Below are positions 53,456 through 63,850 of a DNA stretch of 64,000 nucleotides, piece after piece (within the stretch, counting starts at the first letter, position 1; each line of letters begins with the position of its first letter). The DNA is from Bacillus thuringiensis (GTDB taxonomy: Bacteria > Bacillota > Bacilli > Bacillales > Bacillaceae_G). The notes beneath the pieces were generated by a model, which ran no database searches, was not told the origin of the DNA, and saw only the letters and a program-made list of their open reading frames with translations. The stretch lies in assembly GCF_001182785.1 (NCBI RefSeq), contig NZ_CP012099.1:1052501-1116500 (forward strand), read 5' to 3'. Made by a program: the position numbers and the translations under genes.

Positions 53456-53755
53456 ATGAATGAAACGATATCATCAAATAAGTTTTTTTATTTGATTTTA
53501 CTTAGTCTAGTGTTAATAACGACAGTGAATGTTATTTTACGCTGGGAGGAAGCTTATTTTTTCATGTATTTAGCGCTCCATTTGTTGGGGATTTTATGTA
53601 TAAGTGGTGGAGTCGTTACTGAAAAAAAGAATGAAGAAAGCGTTAACTATATGTGTGTGATCGGTCTTGTTTTACTTTTAGCTGTACAAGGTATTATGAA
53701 ATATAGTTCTTTCTCTTTACAAGATTTTAGTTTATTAATAGATGTACTTCCTTAA
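53456..53755 (+). CDS. Small membrane protein, unknown
   Basis: A 99-residue protein with three hydrophobic segments (about 9-26, 34-52 and 65-84). A GAAAGGGA site precedes the ATG. It is the last gene before a terminator, in the same run as the CPBP-like gene. No family was recognised. Confidence 0.62.
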   Translation: MNETISSNKFFYLILLSLVLITTVNVILRWEEAYFFMYLALHLLGILCISGGVVTEKKNEESVNYMCVIGLVLLLAVQGIMKYSSFSLQDFSLLIDVLP

Positions 53756-53858
53756 AGAGGCTTTTTATGTTATCTAAAAAGCAAGTAGGGTACGTTTTGG
53801 TTTGCAAGTGCGATCCTTATTCCGGATTGTGAACCGAAGAAAGTGTTTAAAGATAGGT

Positions 53859-53888
53859 AAAACTCTTCTTATGTAGAAGAGTTTTTTT
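53859..53888 (+). terminator. Terminator of the CPBP-like operon
   Basis: The stem AAACTCTTCT / AGAAGAGTTT with a TATGT loop is followed by TTTT. Confidence 0.85.
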
Positions 53889-53993
53889 ATGTAAATAAAA
53901 GGATTTCGAGCAATTCACATAATAAGCTTGTTCTAATTTAGCGTGTACGAACTTACAATAATAATAGACAGGCAGCATAGAGGAGGGAATAGC

Positions 53994-55262
53994 GTGAGGA
54001 AGGTTATTGGTTGGTCGCTTTTTTTGTACGTTGGATTTGCGTTACTTATATATTGGTATTTATTTGGATGGAATCATGAACTTATTCCGGACATGTATAA
54101 AGGAACAAGTGCAGATCCAGAAACGTTTATGAGTGCGAGAGAGCTTACGCTAAGCCAAGATTATTCGCGCGTGAAAAATTTACTATACTTTTTAGCGACG
54201 CCTCTTGAATGGATTATTTTATTGTTTGTACTTGTGCTAGGTATTTCAAGAAAGTTTGAGAAATGGTCGAAGGAAACGACTAAAATAAGTGTCTTGCAAG
54301 TTGCGATTTATTTCTTTTATTTATCATTACTGACAACAGTGCTTGCCTTACCGATGCAATGGATTGGCCGGAAAGTGTCCGTTGATTACGGCATTTCAAC
54401 GCAAAGCACACAAAGCTGGATTAAAGATCATGTTATCGGTTTTTGGGAAAGTTATGCGACTATGTTAATTGTAGTGACCGTTCTATTATGGCTTATCCGT
54501 AAATTTCCGAAGAGATGGTGGCTAGCAGGGTGGGCGCTCTCTGTTCCATTTACAATCTTTTTAACATTCATACAGCCTGTCGTTATTGATCCGCTTTATA
54601 ACGACTTCTCGACGCTGAAAAATAAAGAATTAGAAACGAAAATTTTAGCGATAGCAGACAAAGCGGACATTCCTGCTAAGCACGTATATGAAGTAAATAT
54701 GTCAGAAAAAACGAATGCATTAAATGCTTACGTAACAGGAATTGGCCCTAACGCCCGTATTGTAATGTGGGATACAACGCTTAAGCAGTTAAAAGATAGA
54801 GAGATTTTATTTATCATGGCCCATGAAATGGGACATTATGTTATGAAGCATATATACTTTGGCGTTGCCAGTTATGTATTGCTATCGTTTATAGGTATGT
54901 TTTTAATTAGTCGTATTATAAATATGTGTATTCGCAAATGGGGAGATACATTGCAAATTTCAAAAGTAGCATGTTTCTCCATTTTACCTTTATTTTTCTT
55001 AATTTCTTCTGTACTTTCTTTTGCAGCACAACCAGCAACAAACTACGTTTCACGTATAGAAGAAAGAGCGGCAGATCAATATGCTTTAAATATGACGAAG
55101 GACGGGAAATCTGGTGTGAAAACTTTTCAATATTTATCAAAAACAAGTTTAAGCCAAGTAAATCCGCCTGCGTTAGTGAAGTTTTTCTTATACACGCACC
55201 CACCAATTTTTGAAAGAATTCATACGTTTGAACAATATGAGAAACAAAGAAAAAAGGAGTAG
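53994..55262 (+). CDS. M48-family membrane metalloprotease (Ste24-like)
   Basis: A 422-residue zinc protease with several membrane segments. The HEMGH motif (His277, Glu278, His281) and the later EERAADQYA third ligand are in place, and the KTNALNAYVTG segment is typical of Ste24/HtpX-like M48 proteins. It may be involved in membrane protein quality control. The GTG start follows GAGGAGGG; an upstream in-frame ATG at 53943 has no ribosome site. Confidence 0.9.
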   Translation: MRKVIGWSLFLYVGFALLIYWYLFGWNHELIPDMYKGTSADPETFMSARELTLSQDYSRVKNLLYFLATPLEWIILLFVLVLGISRKFEKWSKETTKISVLQVAIYFFYLSLLTTVLALPMQWIGRKVSVDYGISTQSTQSWIKDHVIGFWESYATMLIVVTVLLWLIRKFPKRWWLAGWALSVPFTIFLTFIQPVVIDPLYNDFSTLKNKELETKILAIADKADIPAKHVYEVNMSEKTNALNAYVTGIGPNARIVMWDTTLKQLKDREILFIMAHEMGHYVMKHIYFGVASYVLLSFIGMFLISRIINMCIRKWGDTLQISKVACFSILPLFFLISSVLSFAAQPATNYVSRIEERAADQYALNMTKDGKSGVKTFQYLSKTSLSQVNPPALVKFFLYTHPPIFERIHTFEQYEKQRKKE

Positions 55263-55282
55263 CTATTATGCTACTTTTTTTT
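55257..55282 (+). terminator. Short hairpin terminator after the M48 gene
   Basis: GTAGC / GCTAC with a TATTAT loop is followed by eight T. The stem begins at the stop codon. Confidence 0.75.
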
Positions 55283-55396
55283 ATAGGAATATAAGTTTTA
55301 TATTGGGAATATTTATCATTGCTTTTTATTGTGATTTTGTAAATAATAAGCTATAAAATTCTAAAAATCTATATATAAAGGAATAAAGGTGAAAAA

Positions 55397-57124
55397 ATGT
55401 ATTTTTTACAAAATTTAAAAGTGAAATATAAATTATTATCGCTTATTTCATTAGCAGTTTTAGGTATGGTAATTATGAGCAGTGTAGCAATTAATTCCAT
55501 TAATCAGATTAAGCACGATACAGAGGTTGTAGTAGATGATTATCAATATTCTGCAATTTTATTAGAAGGAATGCTTCGTACACAAAATTCACTAGAATAT
55601 AACTTACTAGAATTAATTACGGCGTCCCAAAATGAAGTGGCAAATAAAGAGGGGATAATTGATAATATTGAAAAGGATCTTAAAAAATATGATTCTTTAT
55701 TAAAAGAATATGATGATGGCGTTAATTTAAGTAAGCAAGAGGATGAATTGTTTCAAAAGATGAAGAAATCTTTGCCAAGTTATAAAGATACATATAAAAA
55801 ATTGTTTGAAAAGGCGAAGGCAACAAACGAGCCACAAATGGTAAATGAATTTCAGAAGGAATTAAAACCGAAGGGAATAGAGTTGGCTGGTTATGCAGTG
55901 GATCTAGAATCGTATGTTTCAAACTTAGCTGATCAAGTGTTTAAAGATTCTCAAAAAATGATTGATCGATCCGTTATTACCTTTATCATTCTTGTAGTAG
56001 TTACTACAATCGTTATATGTATAGTAAGTTATATTATTAGCAAGCTTATAGTTGCTCCTTTACAAACGGTTAGTCGTATGATGGAAAGTGCGAAAGAAGG
56101 AGATTTAACCGTACATGGTGATTATACTGCTAAGGATGAATTAGGTGTATTAGTAAGTAATTTTAACGAGATGATTGCAGGGCTAAGAACAAATATGCAA
56201 GAAGTAGAGAATAATATTCAGCTTTTATTCCAACATGCAGACGGAGTAGCATCTGCATCAGAAGTATCTAGTAGTGCAGCGAAGAAAATCACTATGGATA
56301 TTGAAGAAGTTGCAAATGGTGCAGAGAGTCAAATGCAAGCAATGGAACAAACTGCGGGTGCGATGGAAGAGTTGACACAAGGAATGCAGAGTATAGTCAA
56401 TACATCATCCTCTGTAAATGAATTGTCTGCTCAATCAGCATTAGATGCAGAGAATGGTAACAAATTAATGAAACAAATGATTCAACAGATGGATACAATC
56501 CAAAATTCGGTACATAGTGGTGTTAAACAAGTAGAGACTATGAAAGAACAATCAGAAGAAATTGTTAAAATCATTGATGTTATGCAAGGCATTACCTCTC
56601 AGATTAACTTATTAGCATTAAACGCCGCAATTGAGGCTGCGCGTGCTGGAGAAAGTGGTAGAGGATTTGCAATTGTGGCAGATGAAGTGCGGAAATTAGC
56701 AGAACAATCTAGTGATTCTGCAAAACAAATTGAGAATCTTATTACTCAAGTTATGGGAACAACGAACCATACAGTAGATATGATGGGGAAAGTAGATAAT
56801 GAGGTACAGGCAGGTACACAAGTAGTAATGCATACAGAAAAAGTATTTGGAACAATTACAGAAAAAGTACAGCAAGTATCTGAGCAAATTCAAACGGTAT
56901 CTATGTCTACAGATGAAATTGCAGCGAGTAGTGAGGAAATCTCGGCTTCTGCAGAAGACATGGCTCAAATTTCCCAAAGATCATCTGATCGAACTGATAG
57001 GGTAAAAGAGTCTATTCAACAGCAAGAAAAATCTGTTCAAGAGATTTCGGTTTCAATTGAACATATGCATAGCGCAGCAGGAAAATTAAAACAAATAGTT
57101 GCCCAATTTACTCTTCAAAAGTAG
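55397..57124 (+). CDS. Methyl-accepting chemotaxis protein
   Basis: A 575-residue receptor. Membrane segments at about 13-33 and 190-212 bracket a helical outside sensor of about 155 residues (4HB_MCP-like). A HAMP domain follows (about 212-265), then the signalling domain with the hairpin tip ([20 protein letters not shown], about 410-430), which binds CheA/CheW. It stands alone with its own terminator. The ligand is unknown. Confidence 0.93.
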   Translation: MYFLQNLKVKYKLLSLISLAVLGMVIMSSVAINSINQIKHDTEVVVDDYQYSAILLEGMLRTQNSLEYNLLELITASQNEVANKEGIIDNIEKDLKKYDSLLKEYDDGVNLSKQEDELFQKMKKSLPSYKDTYKKLFEKAKATNEPQMVNEFQKELKPKGIELAGYAVDLESYVSNLADQVFKDSQKMIDRSVITFIILVVVTTIVICIVSYIISKLIVAPLQTVSRMMESAKEGDLTVHGDYTAKDELGVLVSNFNEMIAGLRTNMQEVENNIQLLFQHADGVASASEVSSSAAKKITMDIEEVANGAESQMQAMEQTAGAMEELTQGMQSIVNTSSSVNELSAQSALDAENGNKLMKQMIQQMDTIQNSVHSGVKQVETMKEQSEEIVKIIDVMQGITSQINLLALNAAIEAARAGESGRGFAIVADEVRKLAEQSSDSAKQIENLITQVMGTTNHTVDMMGKVDNEVQAGTQVVMHTEKVFGTITEKVQQVSEQIQTVSMSTDEIAASSEEISASAEDMAQISQRSSDRTDRVKESIQQQEKSVQEISVSIEHMHSAAGKLKQIVAQFTLQK

Positions 57125-57152
57125 TAGCATATTTGAGTGTTAATAAATATAA

Positions 57153-57191
57153 AAAAAGCATCCTCTTTTAATAAAAAAGGATGCTTTTTTT
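57153..57191 (+). terminator. Terminator of the chemotaxis receptor gene
   Basis: The stem AAAAAAGCATCC / GGATGCTTTTTT with a 15-nt loop is followed by TATT. Confidence 0.9.
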
Positions 57192-57244
57192 ATTACTACT
57201 ATTCGTAGATTTCCGGCATTTTCAAGGCGATGATTACAGCTACA

Positions 57245-57478
57245 GGACTTATACATACTAGATTTGTATATTACTTGTTTTTTGACAGTTTAAGAGGTTT
57301 ATCGACGAGAATTATTTCTGTATTAGTGTTTTTAGATCCTGCTGTTGCCAAACTATTAGACCGGATTTAGATGCAAGTAATAGGGATTATCCTTATATTT
57401 GTAGGGATGGCACTAACTTTTCGCAAGGGAAGAGAAGGCGAGTTATCAGTGAAGGGGAATGCTACCTCTGAAATATAG
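57245..57478 (+). pseudogene. C-terminal remnant of an EamA-type transporter
   Basis: One frame reads YYLFFDSLRGLSTR, ISVLVFLDPAVAKLLD, a TAG, then MQVIGIILIFVGMALTF. This is the last two membrane segments of an EamA/DMT drug-metabolite transporter, with the stop in place of the loop between them. No N-terminal part is present. The following ~280 bp before the SLH gene hold no recognised gene; a 9-bp inverted repeat lies at 57529-57537 and 57601-57609. Confidence 0.7.
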
Positions 57479-57759
57479 ATCATGAATATAGTAACCGTCA
57501 TTAGGTATCTCCTTTACGCGCCAATAAAGGGAAGTTGTAAAGTGAAAAGGAGTTTATAAAGAAATTGTAGAATGTTTTAGTATATAACACCTTAGATGTG
57601 ACAACTTCCTTTTTGAAAAAGAAAGAAGGAGGCATAAAGCAGAAAGGTAGTAGAAATATTTCTTCTAGAAGATTTGCATTTTATCTTACATTCACCAAAA
57701 AAGAGTACTCCTGAAACAATGAAATTCATTTTATTTGAATGAAATAGGGAGAGAGGACA

Positions 57760-58416
57760 ATGAAGAAAAAAATATTGGGTGTAATGATGATTGCGACAAT
57801 GGCAGGAGGTATATTTGCAGGGACGAATGTGACGCCTGTAAAAGCGGAAGAGTATCCACAAATGATTGTGTTTGAAGATGTTCCATACGGATTTTGGGCA
57901 TATGACGCTATTATGGATTTAGCATATCATAAAATTATATTAGGGTATGGAAACGGGAAGTATGGTGTTGGCGATCTTATAACACGTGAACAAGTAGCTG
58001 GGACTATTTACAGAACACTTGAGATAAAAGAAGAAGGGCCAGTAGCGAATCCATATAAAGATGTTTCTGATAGTACAACAACTTTTAAAAAGGAAATTTT
58101 GGCGTTAACAAAACGTGGTGTTTTTACAGGGGATGGCCAAGGGGATTTTAGGCCGAAAGCACCAATCTCTAGAGCGGAAATGGCTGTCATTTTAAAACGA
58201 GCATTTAATTTTGAAACGAAACAAAAACATACATTTAAAGATATTCCAAAAGGTCACTGGGCAGAAGATGCAATTAGTGCGTTACAATCTAATAATGTTG
58301 TGAGAGGAACTGGGAATGGCATGTATGAATTAAATCGCCCTGTACCTAGAGAACAATATGCTCAGTTTATTAATAATGCGATTATTAATTATCATTTAAA
58401 AGAGGATTGGAAGTAG
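57760..58416 (+). CDS. SLH-domain surface protein 1
   Basis: A 218-residue exported protein with a signal peptide (about 30 residues, ending VKAEE) and three S-layer homology motifs (FEDVPYGFWAYDAIMDLAYH, YKDVSDSTTTFKKEILALTKRG and FKDIPKGHWAEDAISALQ). SLH motifs bind pyruvylated cell-wall polymer. There is nothing else in the protein, so it is a minimal wall-binding protein. It is a tandem paralogue of the next gene. Confidence 0.88.
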   Translation: MKKKILGVMMIATMAGGIFAGTNVTPVKAEEYPQMIVFEDVPYGFWAYDAIMDLAYHKIILGYGNGKYGVGDLITREQVAGTIYRTLEIKEEGPVANPYKDVSDSTTTFKKEILALTKRGVFTGDGQGDFRPKAPISRAEMAVILKRAFNFETKQKHTFKDIPKGHWAEDAISALQSNNVVRGTGNGMYELNRPVPREQYAQFINNAIINYHLKEDWK

Positions 58417-58427
58417 AGTGAAATATG

Positions 58428-58457
58428 AAAGCACAAATAGAAATATTTGTGCTTTTT
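58428..58457 (+). terminator. Terminator of the first SLH gene
   Basis: The stem AAAGCACAAAT / ATTTGTGCTTT is followed by TTTT. Confidence 0.85.
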
Positions 58458-58659
58458 TGTTTGTTTAAAAAAGAATTATTATTCGTATTTATGTATTTTT
58501 ATGGTTATACACAAGCTTTATAATCAATCCGATGAAAAAGACATGATGTGTAATATGATTCACAAAACCGTCACGAAATGTGTCGGAAAATATATTGTCA
58601 CTATACCATTTATTCTGTATATTTTTAAAAAAACATATACATATTGGGGAGATAATTTG

Positions 58660-59322
58660 ATGAGCAAAAAATTATTAAAAACAGCTACAGCATTAACAAT
58701 TATGGGTGGGGTGTTATTCTCAGCAGAGAGTAACAGTGTAAAAGCGGAAAGTGCACCGTTGCAAAAAACAAATACAATTGTATTTAAAGATGTACCAAAA
58801 GGACATTGGGCATATGAGGCAATTCATGAATTAGCGGAACAAGAAATTATTTTGGGATATGGCGATGGAATATTTGGTTTTGGGGATAATGTAACACGTG
58901 AGCAAGTTGCAGCTTTAATTTACCGTGTGTTTGATATGGAAGAACAAGATGAATATGAAAACCCATATGGAGATATCGATGAAAATTCAACAAGCTTTAT
59001 CGAGGAGATATTGGCTTTAACGGAAATGGGAATTTTCCAGGGAGACGAGAATGGAAACTTTAGACCGAAGGCGACGTTAACGCGTGCGGAAATGGCACAA
59101 GTTCTTACGAATGCTTTTGACTTACAGGCGAAGGGATCTCATAACTTTAATGATGTTTCAGCAAATTCATGGGCAACGAACGCAATTAGTGCAGTACAAA
59201 CAAATGGTATTACAATGGGAATCGGAGAAGGTAAATTCGGTCCGTCTATGAAGGTAACGAGAGAACAATACGCACAGTTTTTACATAGAGCAATATTGCA
59301 TGATATGGAACAAGGGCAGTAA
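58660..59322 (+). CDS. SLH-domain surface protein 2
   Basis: A 220-residue exported protein, paralogous to the SLH gene before it. It has a signal peptide ending near VKAES and three SLH motifs (FKDVPKGHWAYEAIHELAEQ, YGDIDENSTSFIEEILALTEMG and FNDVSANSWATNAISAVQ). The ATG at 58660 follows GGGGAGA; the longer in-frame ORF from 58447 is a non-coding extension. The two genes are separated by a terminator and about 200 bp, so they can be expressed independently. Confidence 0.88.
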   Translation: MSKKLLKTATALTIMGGVLFSAESNSVKAESAPLQKTNTIVFKDVPKGHWAYEAIHELAEQEIILGYGDGIFGFGDNVTREQVAALIYRVFDMEEQDEYENPYGDIDENSTSFIEEILALTEMGIFQGDENGNFRPKATLTRAEMAQVLTNAFDLQAKGSHNFNDVSANSWATNAISAVQTNGITMGIGEGKFGPSMKVTREQYAQFLHRAILHDMEQGQ

Positions 59323-59362
59323 TAAAGTTTAACTAGTCAAAGTGAAATTTAAAAATAATACA

Positions 59363-59398
59363 AAAAAGGTCGTTGTTGTATAACAGCGACCTTTTTTT
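59363..59398 (+). terminator. Terminator of the second SLH gene
   Basis: The stem AAAAAGGTCG / CGACCTTTTT, with inner pairs TTGTT/AACA, is followed by TT. Confidence 0.85.
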
Positions 59399-59542
59399 GT
59401 ATGAAATAAAGTGCGAAAGAATGGCGTTTTGAAAAAAATGAAATGAATTTTCAAAAAAAACTTCCTTTTCTGAAGATTTGTTATATAATATAAAACATGA
59501 AATCAAATCTGTTATAAAACAGTTTAAGAAGGGGATGCTAAT

Positions 59543-61132
59543 ATGTCGACGCAAACTTCACGGGTTACACTCGTTGGAGAAATGTTACCAGCGTACAACG
59601 AAATATTGACACCTGAGGTGCTTAGTTTTTTGAAGGAACTACATGAGAATTTTAATGAGCGCCGCATAGAACTTTTACAAAAACGTGTAGAAAAACAAAA
59701 GAGAATTGATGCAGGGGAGTTTCCGAAGTTTCTAGAAGAAACAAAACACATACGTGAAGCGGATTGGACAATTGCCAAGCTGCCAAAAGACTTAGAGGAC
59801 CGACGCGTAGAGATTACTGGACCGGTAGATAGAAAGATGGTCATTAACGCTTTAAATTCAGGAGCGCATCTTTTTATGGCGGATTTTGAAGATTCGAATT
59901 CACCAACTTGGGAAAATGCAGTTGAAGGTCAAATCAACTTACGAGATGCAGTAAAGGGAACGATTTCACATGAAAATGATAAAGGGAAAGAATATAGATT
60001 AAATGAGAAAACAGCTGTACTCATTGTACGTCCAAGAGGATGGCATTTAGAGGAAAAGCATATGCAAGTTGATGGGGAAAATATATCGGGTAGCTTAGTA
60101 GATTTTGGCTTGTACTTTTTCCATAATGCGAAAGCTCTTTTAGCAAAAGGGAGCGGCCCATACTTTTACTTACCAAAAATGGAAAGTTATTTAGAAGCGA
60201 GATTATGGAATGATGTATTCGTATTTGCTCAAAAATATATCGGCATTCCAAATGGAACGATTAAAGCAACTGTGTTACTGGAAACGATTCACGCTTCGTT
60301 TGAAATGGATGAAATTTTGTATGAGCTAAAAGATCATTCTGCTGGCTTAAACTGCGGAAGATGGGATTATATTTTTAGCTTTTTAAAGAGTTTCCGTAAT
60401 CATAATAAATTCTTACTACCAGATAGAGCGCAAGTTACGATGACGGCGCCATTTATGCGTTCGTATTCTTTGAAAGTAATTCAAACATGTCACCGTCGTA
60501 ATGCACCAGCAATTGGAGGAATGGCGGCACAAATTCCGATTAAAAATAATCCAGAAGCAAATGAAGCAGCTTTTGAAAAAGTGCGTGCTGATAAGGAGCG
60601 CGAAGCTTTAGATGGTCATGACGGGACTTGGGTTGCCCACCCTGGACTTGTACCGGTTGCAATGGAAGTATTTAATCACATTATGAAAACACCGAATCAA
60701 ATTTTTAGAAAACGTGAAGAAATATGTGTAACAGAAAACAATTTACTAGAGGTACCGATGGGAACGATTACAGAAGAGGGCCTTCGCATGAATATTAGCG
60801 TAGGTATTCAATATATTGCATCTTGGTTAAGCGGACGGGGAGCAGCACCCATTTATAACTTAATGGAAGATGCGGCAACTGCTGAAATTTCAAGAGCACA
60901 AGTATGGCAATGGATTCGTCATGAAGGTGGAAAACTAAATGATGGTCGTAATATTACGCTTGAATTAATGGAAGAGCTAAAAGAAGAAGAATTAGCAAAA
61001 ATAGAAAGAGAGATTGGTAAGGAAGCCTTTAAGAAAGGGAGATTCCAAGAAGCGACAACGTTGTTTACAAATCTCGTTCGAAATGATGAATTCGTACCAT
61101 TTTTAACATTACCGGGTTATGAAATTTTATAA
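59543..61132 (+). CDS. aceB: Malate synthase A
   Basis: A 529-residue malate synthase of the A type, which condenses glyoxylate and acetyl-CoA to malate in the glyoxylate bypass. Conserved stretches include [25 protein letters not shown] (active-site Arg), [15 protein letters not shown] and GRWDYIFSF. It lies 14-23 bp before the isocitrate lyase gene and would be co-transcribed. The pair lets the cell grow on acetate or fatty acids; lcfB lies elsewhere in the same window. Confidence 0.95.
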   Translation: MSTQTSRVTLVGEMLPAYNEILTPEVLSFLKELHENFNERRIELLQKRVEKQKRIDAGEFPKFLEETKHIREADWTIAKLPKDLEDRRVEITGPVDRKMVINALNSGAHLFMADFEDSNSPTWENAVEGQINLRDAVKGTISHENDKGKEYRLNEKTAVLIVRPRGWHLEEKHMQVDGENISGSLVDFGLYFFHNAKALLAKGSGPYFYLPKMESYLEARLWNDVFVFAQKYIGIPNGTIKATVLLETIHASFEMDEILYELKDHSAGLNCGRWDYIFSFLKSFRNHNKFLLPDRAQVTMTAPFMRSYSLKVIQTCHRRNAPAIGGMAAQIPIKNNPEANEAAFEKVRADKEREALDGHDGTWVAHPGLVPVAMEVFNHIMKTPNQIFRKREEICVTENNLLEVPMGTITEEGLRMNISVGIQYIASWLSGRGAAPIYNLMEDAATAEISRAQVWQWIRHEGGKLNDGRNITLELMEELKEEELAKIEREIGKEAFKKGRFQEATTLFTNLVRNDEFVPFLTLPGYEIL

Positions 61133-61155
61133 AAAATGAAAAGGGGATGGAACAA

Positions 61156-62433
61156 ATGAAAAACGAAAGAATCGAGAAATTACAAGAGAGCTGGGAATTA
61201 GATGAGCGTTGGAAAGGGATCACACGTCCATATTCGGCAGAAGATGTAATTCGCCTGCGCGGATCGATTGATATTGAACATACATTAGCGCGCCGCGGTG
61301 CTGAGAAGCTTTGGACATCGCTTCATACAGAAGACTATATTAACGCACTTGGCGCATTAACAGGAAACCAAGCGATGCAACAAGTGAAAGCTGGGTTAAA
61401 AGCGATTTACTTAAGTGGTTGGCAAGTAGCAGCTGATGCAAACCTTTCTGGACATATGTATCCAGACCAAAGTTTATATCCAGCGAACAGCGTACCTGCT
61501 GTAGTGAAACGAATTAATCAAACACTTCAACGTGCGGATCAAATTCAGCATATGGAAGGAGGCGATGATACAGACTATTTCGTACCGATTGTAGCAGATG
61601 CAGAAGCTGGATTTGGTGGACAATTAAACGTATTCGAACTGATGAAAGGTATGATTGAAGCAGGTGCATCAGGTGTGCATTTTGAAGATCAATTATCTTC
61701 AGAGAAAAAATGTGGCCATTTAGGCGGAAAAGTACTACTACCAACGCAAACAGCAGTACGCAATTTAATTTCTGCACGCCTTGCAGCAGATGTAATGGGA
61801 GTGCCGACAATTATCGTTGCAAGAACAGATGCAGATGCAGCTGATTTAATTACGAGCGATATCGATCCTGTTGATAAAGCATTTATTACAGGAGAAAGAA
61901 CACCAGAAGGATTTTACCGTACGAATGCAGGTCTTGATCAAGCAATTGCGCGCGGTTTAGCGTATGCACCGTATGCAGACCTCGTTTGGTGTGAAACGTC
62001 GGAACCAAATTTAGAAGATGCAAAACGATTTGCGGACGCAATTCATAAGGAGCATCCGGGAAAGCTACTTGCTTACAACTGCTCTCCATCATTTAACTGG
62101 AAACAAAAACTAGATGAAAAAACAATTGCGAGCTTCCAAAAGGAAATCGCATCTTACGGTTATAAGTTCCAATTCGTAACGCTTGCTGGATTCCATTCAT
62201 TAAATTACGGTATGTTTGAACTAGCACGTGGCTATAAAGAGCGCGGCATGGCAGCATACTCTGAACTACAACAAGCAGAATTCGCAGCTGAAAAACATGG
62301 CTACTCTGCAACACGTCATCAACGCGAAGTAGGAACAGGTTACTTTGATGAAGTTGCACAAGTAATTACAGGCGGAACTTCATCAACGACAGCGTTAAAA
62401 GGATCTACAGAAGAAGCACAGTTTACGAAATAA
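61156..62433 (+). CDS. aceA: Isocitrate lyase
   Basis: A 425-residue isocitrate lyase, which splits isocitrate to glyoxylate and succinate. The catalytic KKCGHLGGK motif and the preceding [10 protein letters not shown] are intact, as are the early [13 protein letters not shown] and [10 protein letters not shown]. The ATG at 61156 is chosen because AAGGGG lies 10 bp upstream; an in-frame ATG at 61147 is too close to it. It forms the glyoxylate bypass with aceB. Confidence 0.96.
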   Translation: MKNERIEKLQESWELDERWKGITRPYSAEDVIRLRGSIDIEHTLARRGAEKLWTSLHTEDYINALGALTGNQAMQQVKAGLKAIYLSGWQVAADANLSGHMYPDQSLYPANSVPAVVKRINQTLQRADQIQHMEGGDDTDYFVPIVADAEAGFGGQLNVFELMKGMIEAGASGVHFEDQLSSEKKCGHLGGKVLLPTQTAVRNLISARLAADVMGVPTIIVARTDADAADLITSDIDPVDKAFITGERTPEGFYRTNAGLDQAIARGLAYAPYADLVWCETSEPNLEDAKRFADAIHKEHPGKLLAYNCSPSFNWKQKLDEKTIASFQKEIASYGYKFQFVTLAGFHSLNYGMFELARGYKERGMAAYSELQQAEFAAEKHGYSATRHQREVGTGYFDEVAQVITGGTSSTTALKGSTEEAQFTK

Positions 62434-62438
62434 AAGGA

Positions 62439-62476
62439 AGGGCACCTTTTTGAAGGGTGCCCCTTGTTATTTTGTA
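62439..62476 (+). terminator. Terminator of aceB-aceA
   Basis: The stem AAGGGCACC / GGGTGCCCCTT with a short loop is followed by GTTATTTTG, a moderate T-rich tail. Confidence 0.8.
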
Positions 62477-62488
62477 ATTGATGCGAGA

Positions 62489-62529
62489 GTAAAGGAAATT
62501 ATACTAACTTACCGACACGAAATGACAAT
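62489..62529 (-). repeat. Possible zero-unit remnant of the 40-bp repeat
   Basis: Read on the minus strand, TTGTC, TGTCGGTAAGT and TATAATTTCCTTTAC resemble the head and tail of the repeats at 22245 and 49430 joined without any 40-bp unit between them. Confidence 0.4.
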
Positions 62530-62544
62530 ATCGTCATATGTTTA

Positions 62545-63336
62545 TCAGATCCAATCCCCTCTATGCTCGCGAATAAACTTTATATCTTTTTCATAATGCT
62601 CTAGATGTCCTTCATCAATCATTCTTTGGAAGTTAATATCGCCCTCTTGAGCTTTTCTTTTCATATATGTACATAACCCTTCTAAACGAAGCAACACCAT
62701 TCCTAAGTAATCTTCACCCATATTTTTACCATAGGATTGAACAAACAACTTCACTTTTTCTTTAATACGATCTGCATGTTGCGATGATTCATAATGAATG
62801 GCTTCACCAGATTCTGTATAATACACTCTACTTAAAGGCACACAAGTATAAAGTGTATAAGCGATATCCCATAGTCTTGGACCAGGAGCAGCAACATCGA
62901 AATCAATAATCCCTACTGGTTTCTCATTATTGAAAATAATGTTATATATGGCAAAATCATTGTGACATAAAACCTCAATGTTATTTGGCGTGTGATTCAT
63001 CGGTTTCCAATCATCTAATAACGGAAAATCACTTACAGCATCATGGTAAAGGCGGAGCATCTTTGCGATTTCTTTTAATACATCATTAGATCGCATATAT
63101 TCTTTTAAAGGATAATTGCCAGCTTCTCCTTCAATAAAGGATAAAATCTCTCTATCTTTTTCATCTACACCTAAAAACTTTGGAGCATAATGAAATCCTT
63201 TGTTTTCTAAGTGTTGTAATAGCTTATGGATCTTTGCGCTATCTGGCTTTAATTCTCGACGAACAGTATTTTCAGAACGATATACGTTCGAAACGTTTCC
63301 GCCTGTTAGCTTTTCTTCGTTATCGTAGTTTGACAT
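62545..63336 (-). CDS. APH-family small-molecule kinase
   Basis: A 263-residue aminoglycoside phosphotransferase-fold protein. The catalytic loop HNDFAIYNIIF and the metal motif IIDFDVAAPG are intact. The family phosphorylates antibiotics, choline, sugars or other small alcohols; nothing here fixes the substrate. The ATG at 63336 follows TAGGGGGA on the minus strand and gives the usual length; the extension to 63417 is leader. Confidence 0.85.
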   Translation of the reverse strand: MSNYDNEEKLTGGNVSNVYRSENTVRRELKPDSAKIHKLLQHLENKGFHYAPKFLGVDEKDREILSFIEGEAGNYPLKEYMRSNDVLKEIAKMLRLYHDAVSDFPLLDDWKPMNHTPNNIEVLCHNDFAIYNIIFNNEKPVGIIDFDVAAPGPRLWDIAYTLYTCVPLSRVYYTESGEAIHYESSQHADRIKEKVKLFVQSYGKNMGEDYLGMVLLRLEGLCTYMKRKAQEGDINFQRMIDEGHLEHYEKDIKFIREHRGDWI

Positions 63337-63355
63337 GTGAAAATTCCCCCTATAA

Positions 63356-63850
63356 TTAAAAAATCCAATTCCAAATAGTGAATAGACCAACAATGGCAGA
63401 AAAGAGAAGGCAAGCAAGGAATGCTAGACAGCCAAAAGGAACTAGCTTATCTTGCCATGTTTCTTTATACTCATAAATTAACTCCTCTGCTACTTTCTTC
63501 TGCACTGAAGATAAAGGTTGATCTTTATACAAACCTTTTAAATGGTTAGAATCGCCTTTAAACTTTAAAGCACGTGCAATATGATGAGGATTATTTCCCA
63601 TTGATTTTTCAAATAATAAACATGATTCATGCATAATGTCTGTTTTATGTTTCTCTAGATACCAGTAACGTCCAGCCATTTCTGGATATTGTAATGTATA
63701 ATAAATATCTCCGAGTTGTTTTCGAAGATGTAATTCATTTGGGTATGTAAAGATGAGGCCATGCAATCTATCTCTTGCTTTTCCAAGATTATTATTTTCA
63801 ATATCCTCTTCGATTCTTTTTAATGTTTTTCTAGGAATTTTGTTGTTCAT
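63356..63850 (-). CDS. DUF6584-family membrane-anchored protein
   Basis: A 164-residue protein. The pattern ARDRLHGLIFTYPNELHLRKQLGDIYY, then AGRYWYLE, is that of DUF6584, with a TPR-like helical N-terminal part. The C-terminal ~25 residues form a membrane segment. It lies 19 bp upstream of the APH-family kinase gene on the same strand, so they are probably co-transcribed. The AAGGAGG site precedes the ATG. The role is unknown. Confidence 0.8.
   Translation of the reverse strand: MNNKIPRKTLKRIEEDIENNNLGKARDRLHGLIFTYPNELHLRKQLGDIYYTLQYPEMAGRYWYLEKHKTDIMHESCLLFEKSMGNNPHHIARALKFKGDSNHLKGLYKDQPLSSVQKKVAEELIYEYKETWQDKLVPFGCLAFLACLLFSAIVGLFTIWNWIF

Noticed and set aside
53767..53832. A 21-residue ORF after the third small membrane gene
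   Set aside because: It has no clear ribosome site and no recognisable family.
57529..57609. 9-bp inverted repeat as a terminator or element end
   Set aside because: The arms are 63 bp apart and no coding or direct-repeat boundary supports an element.
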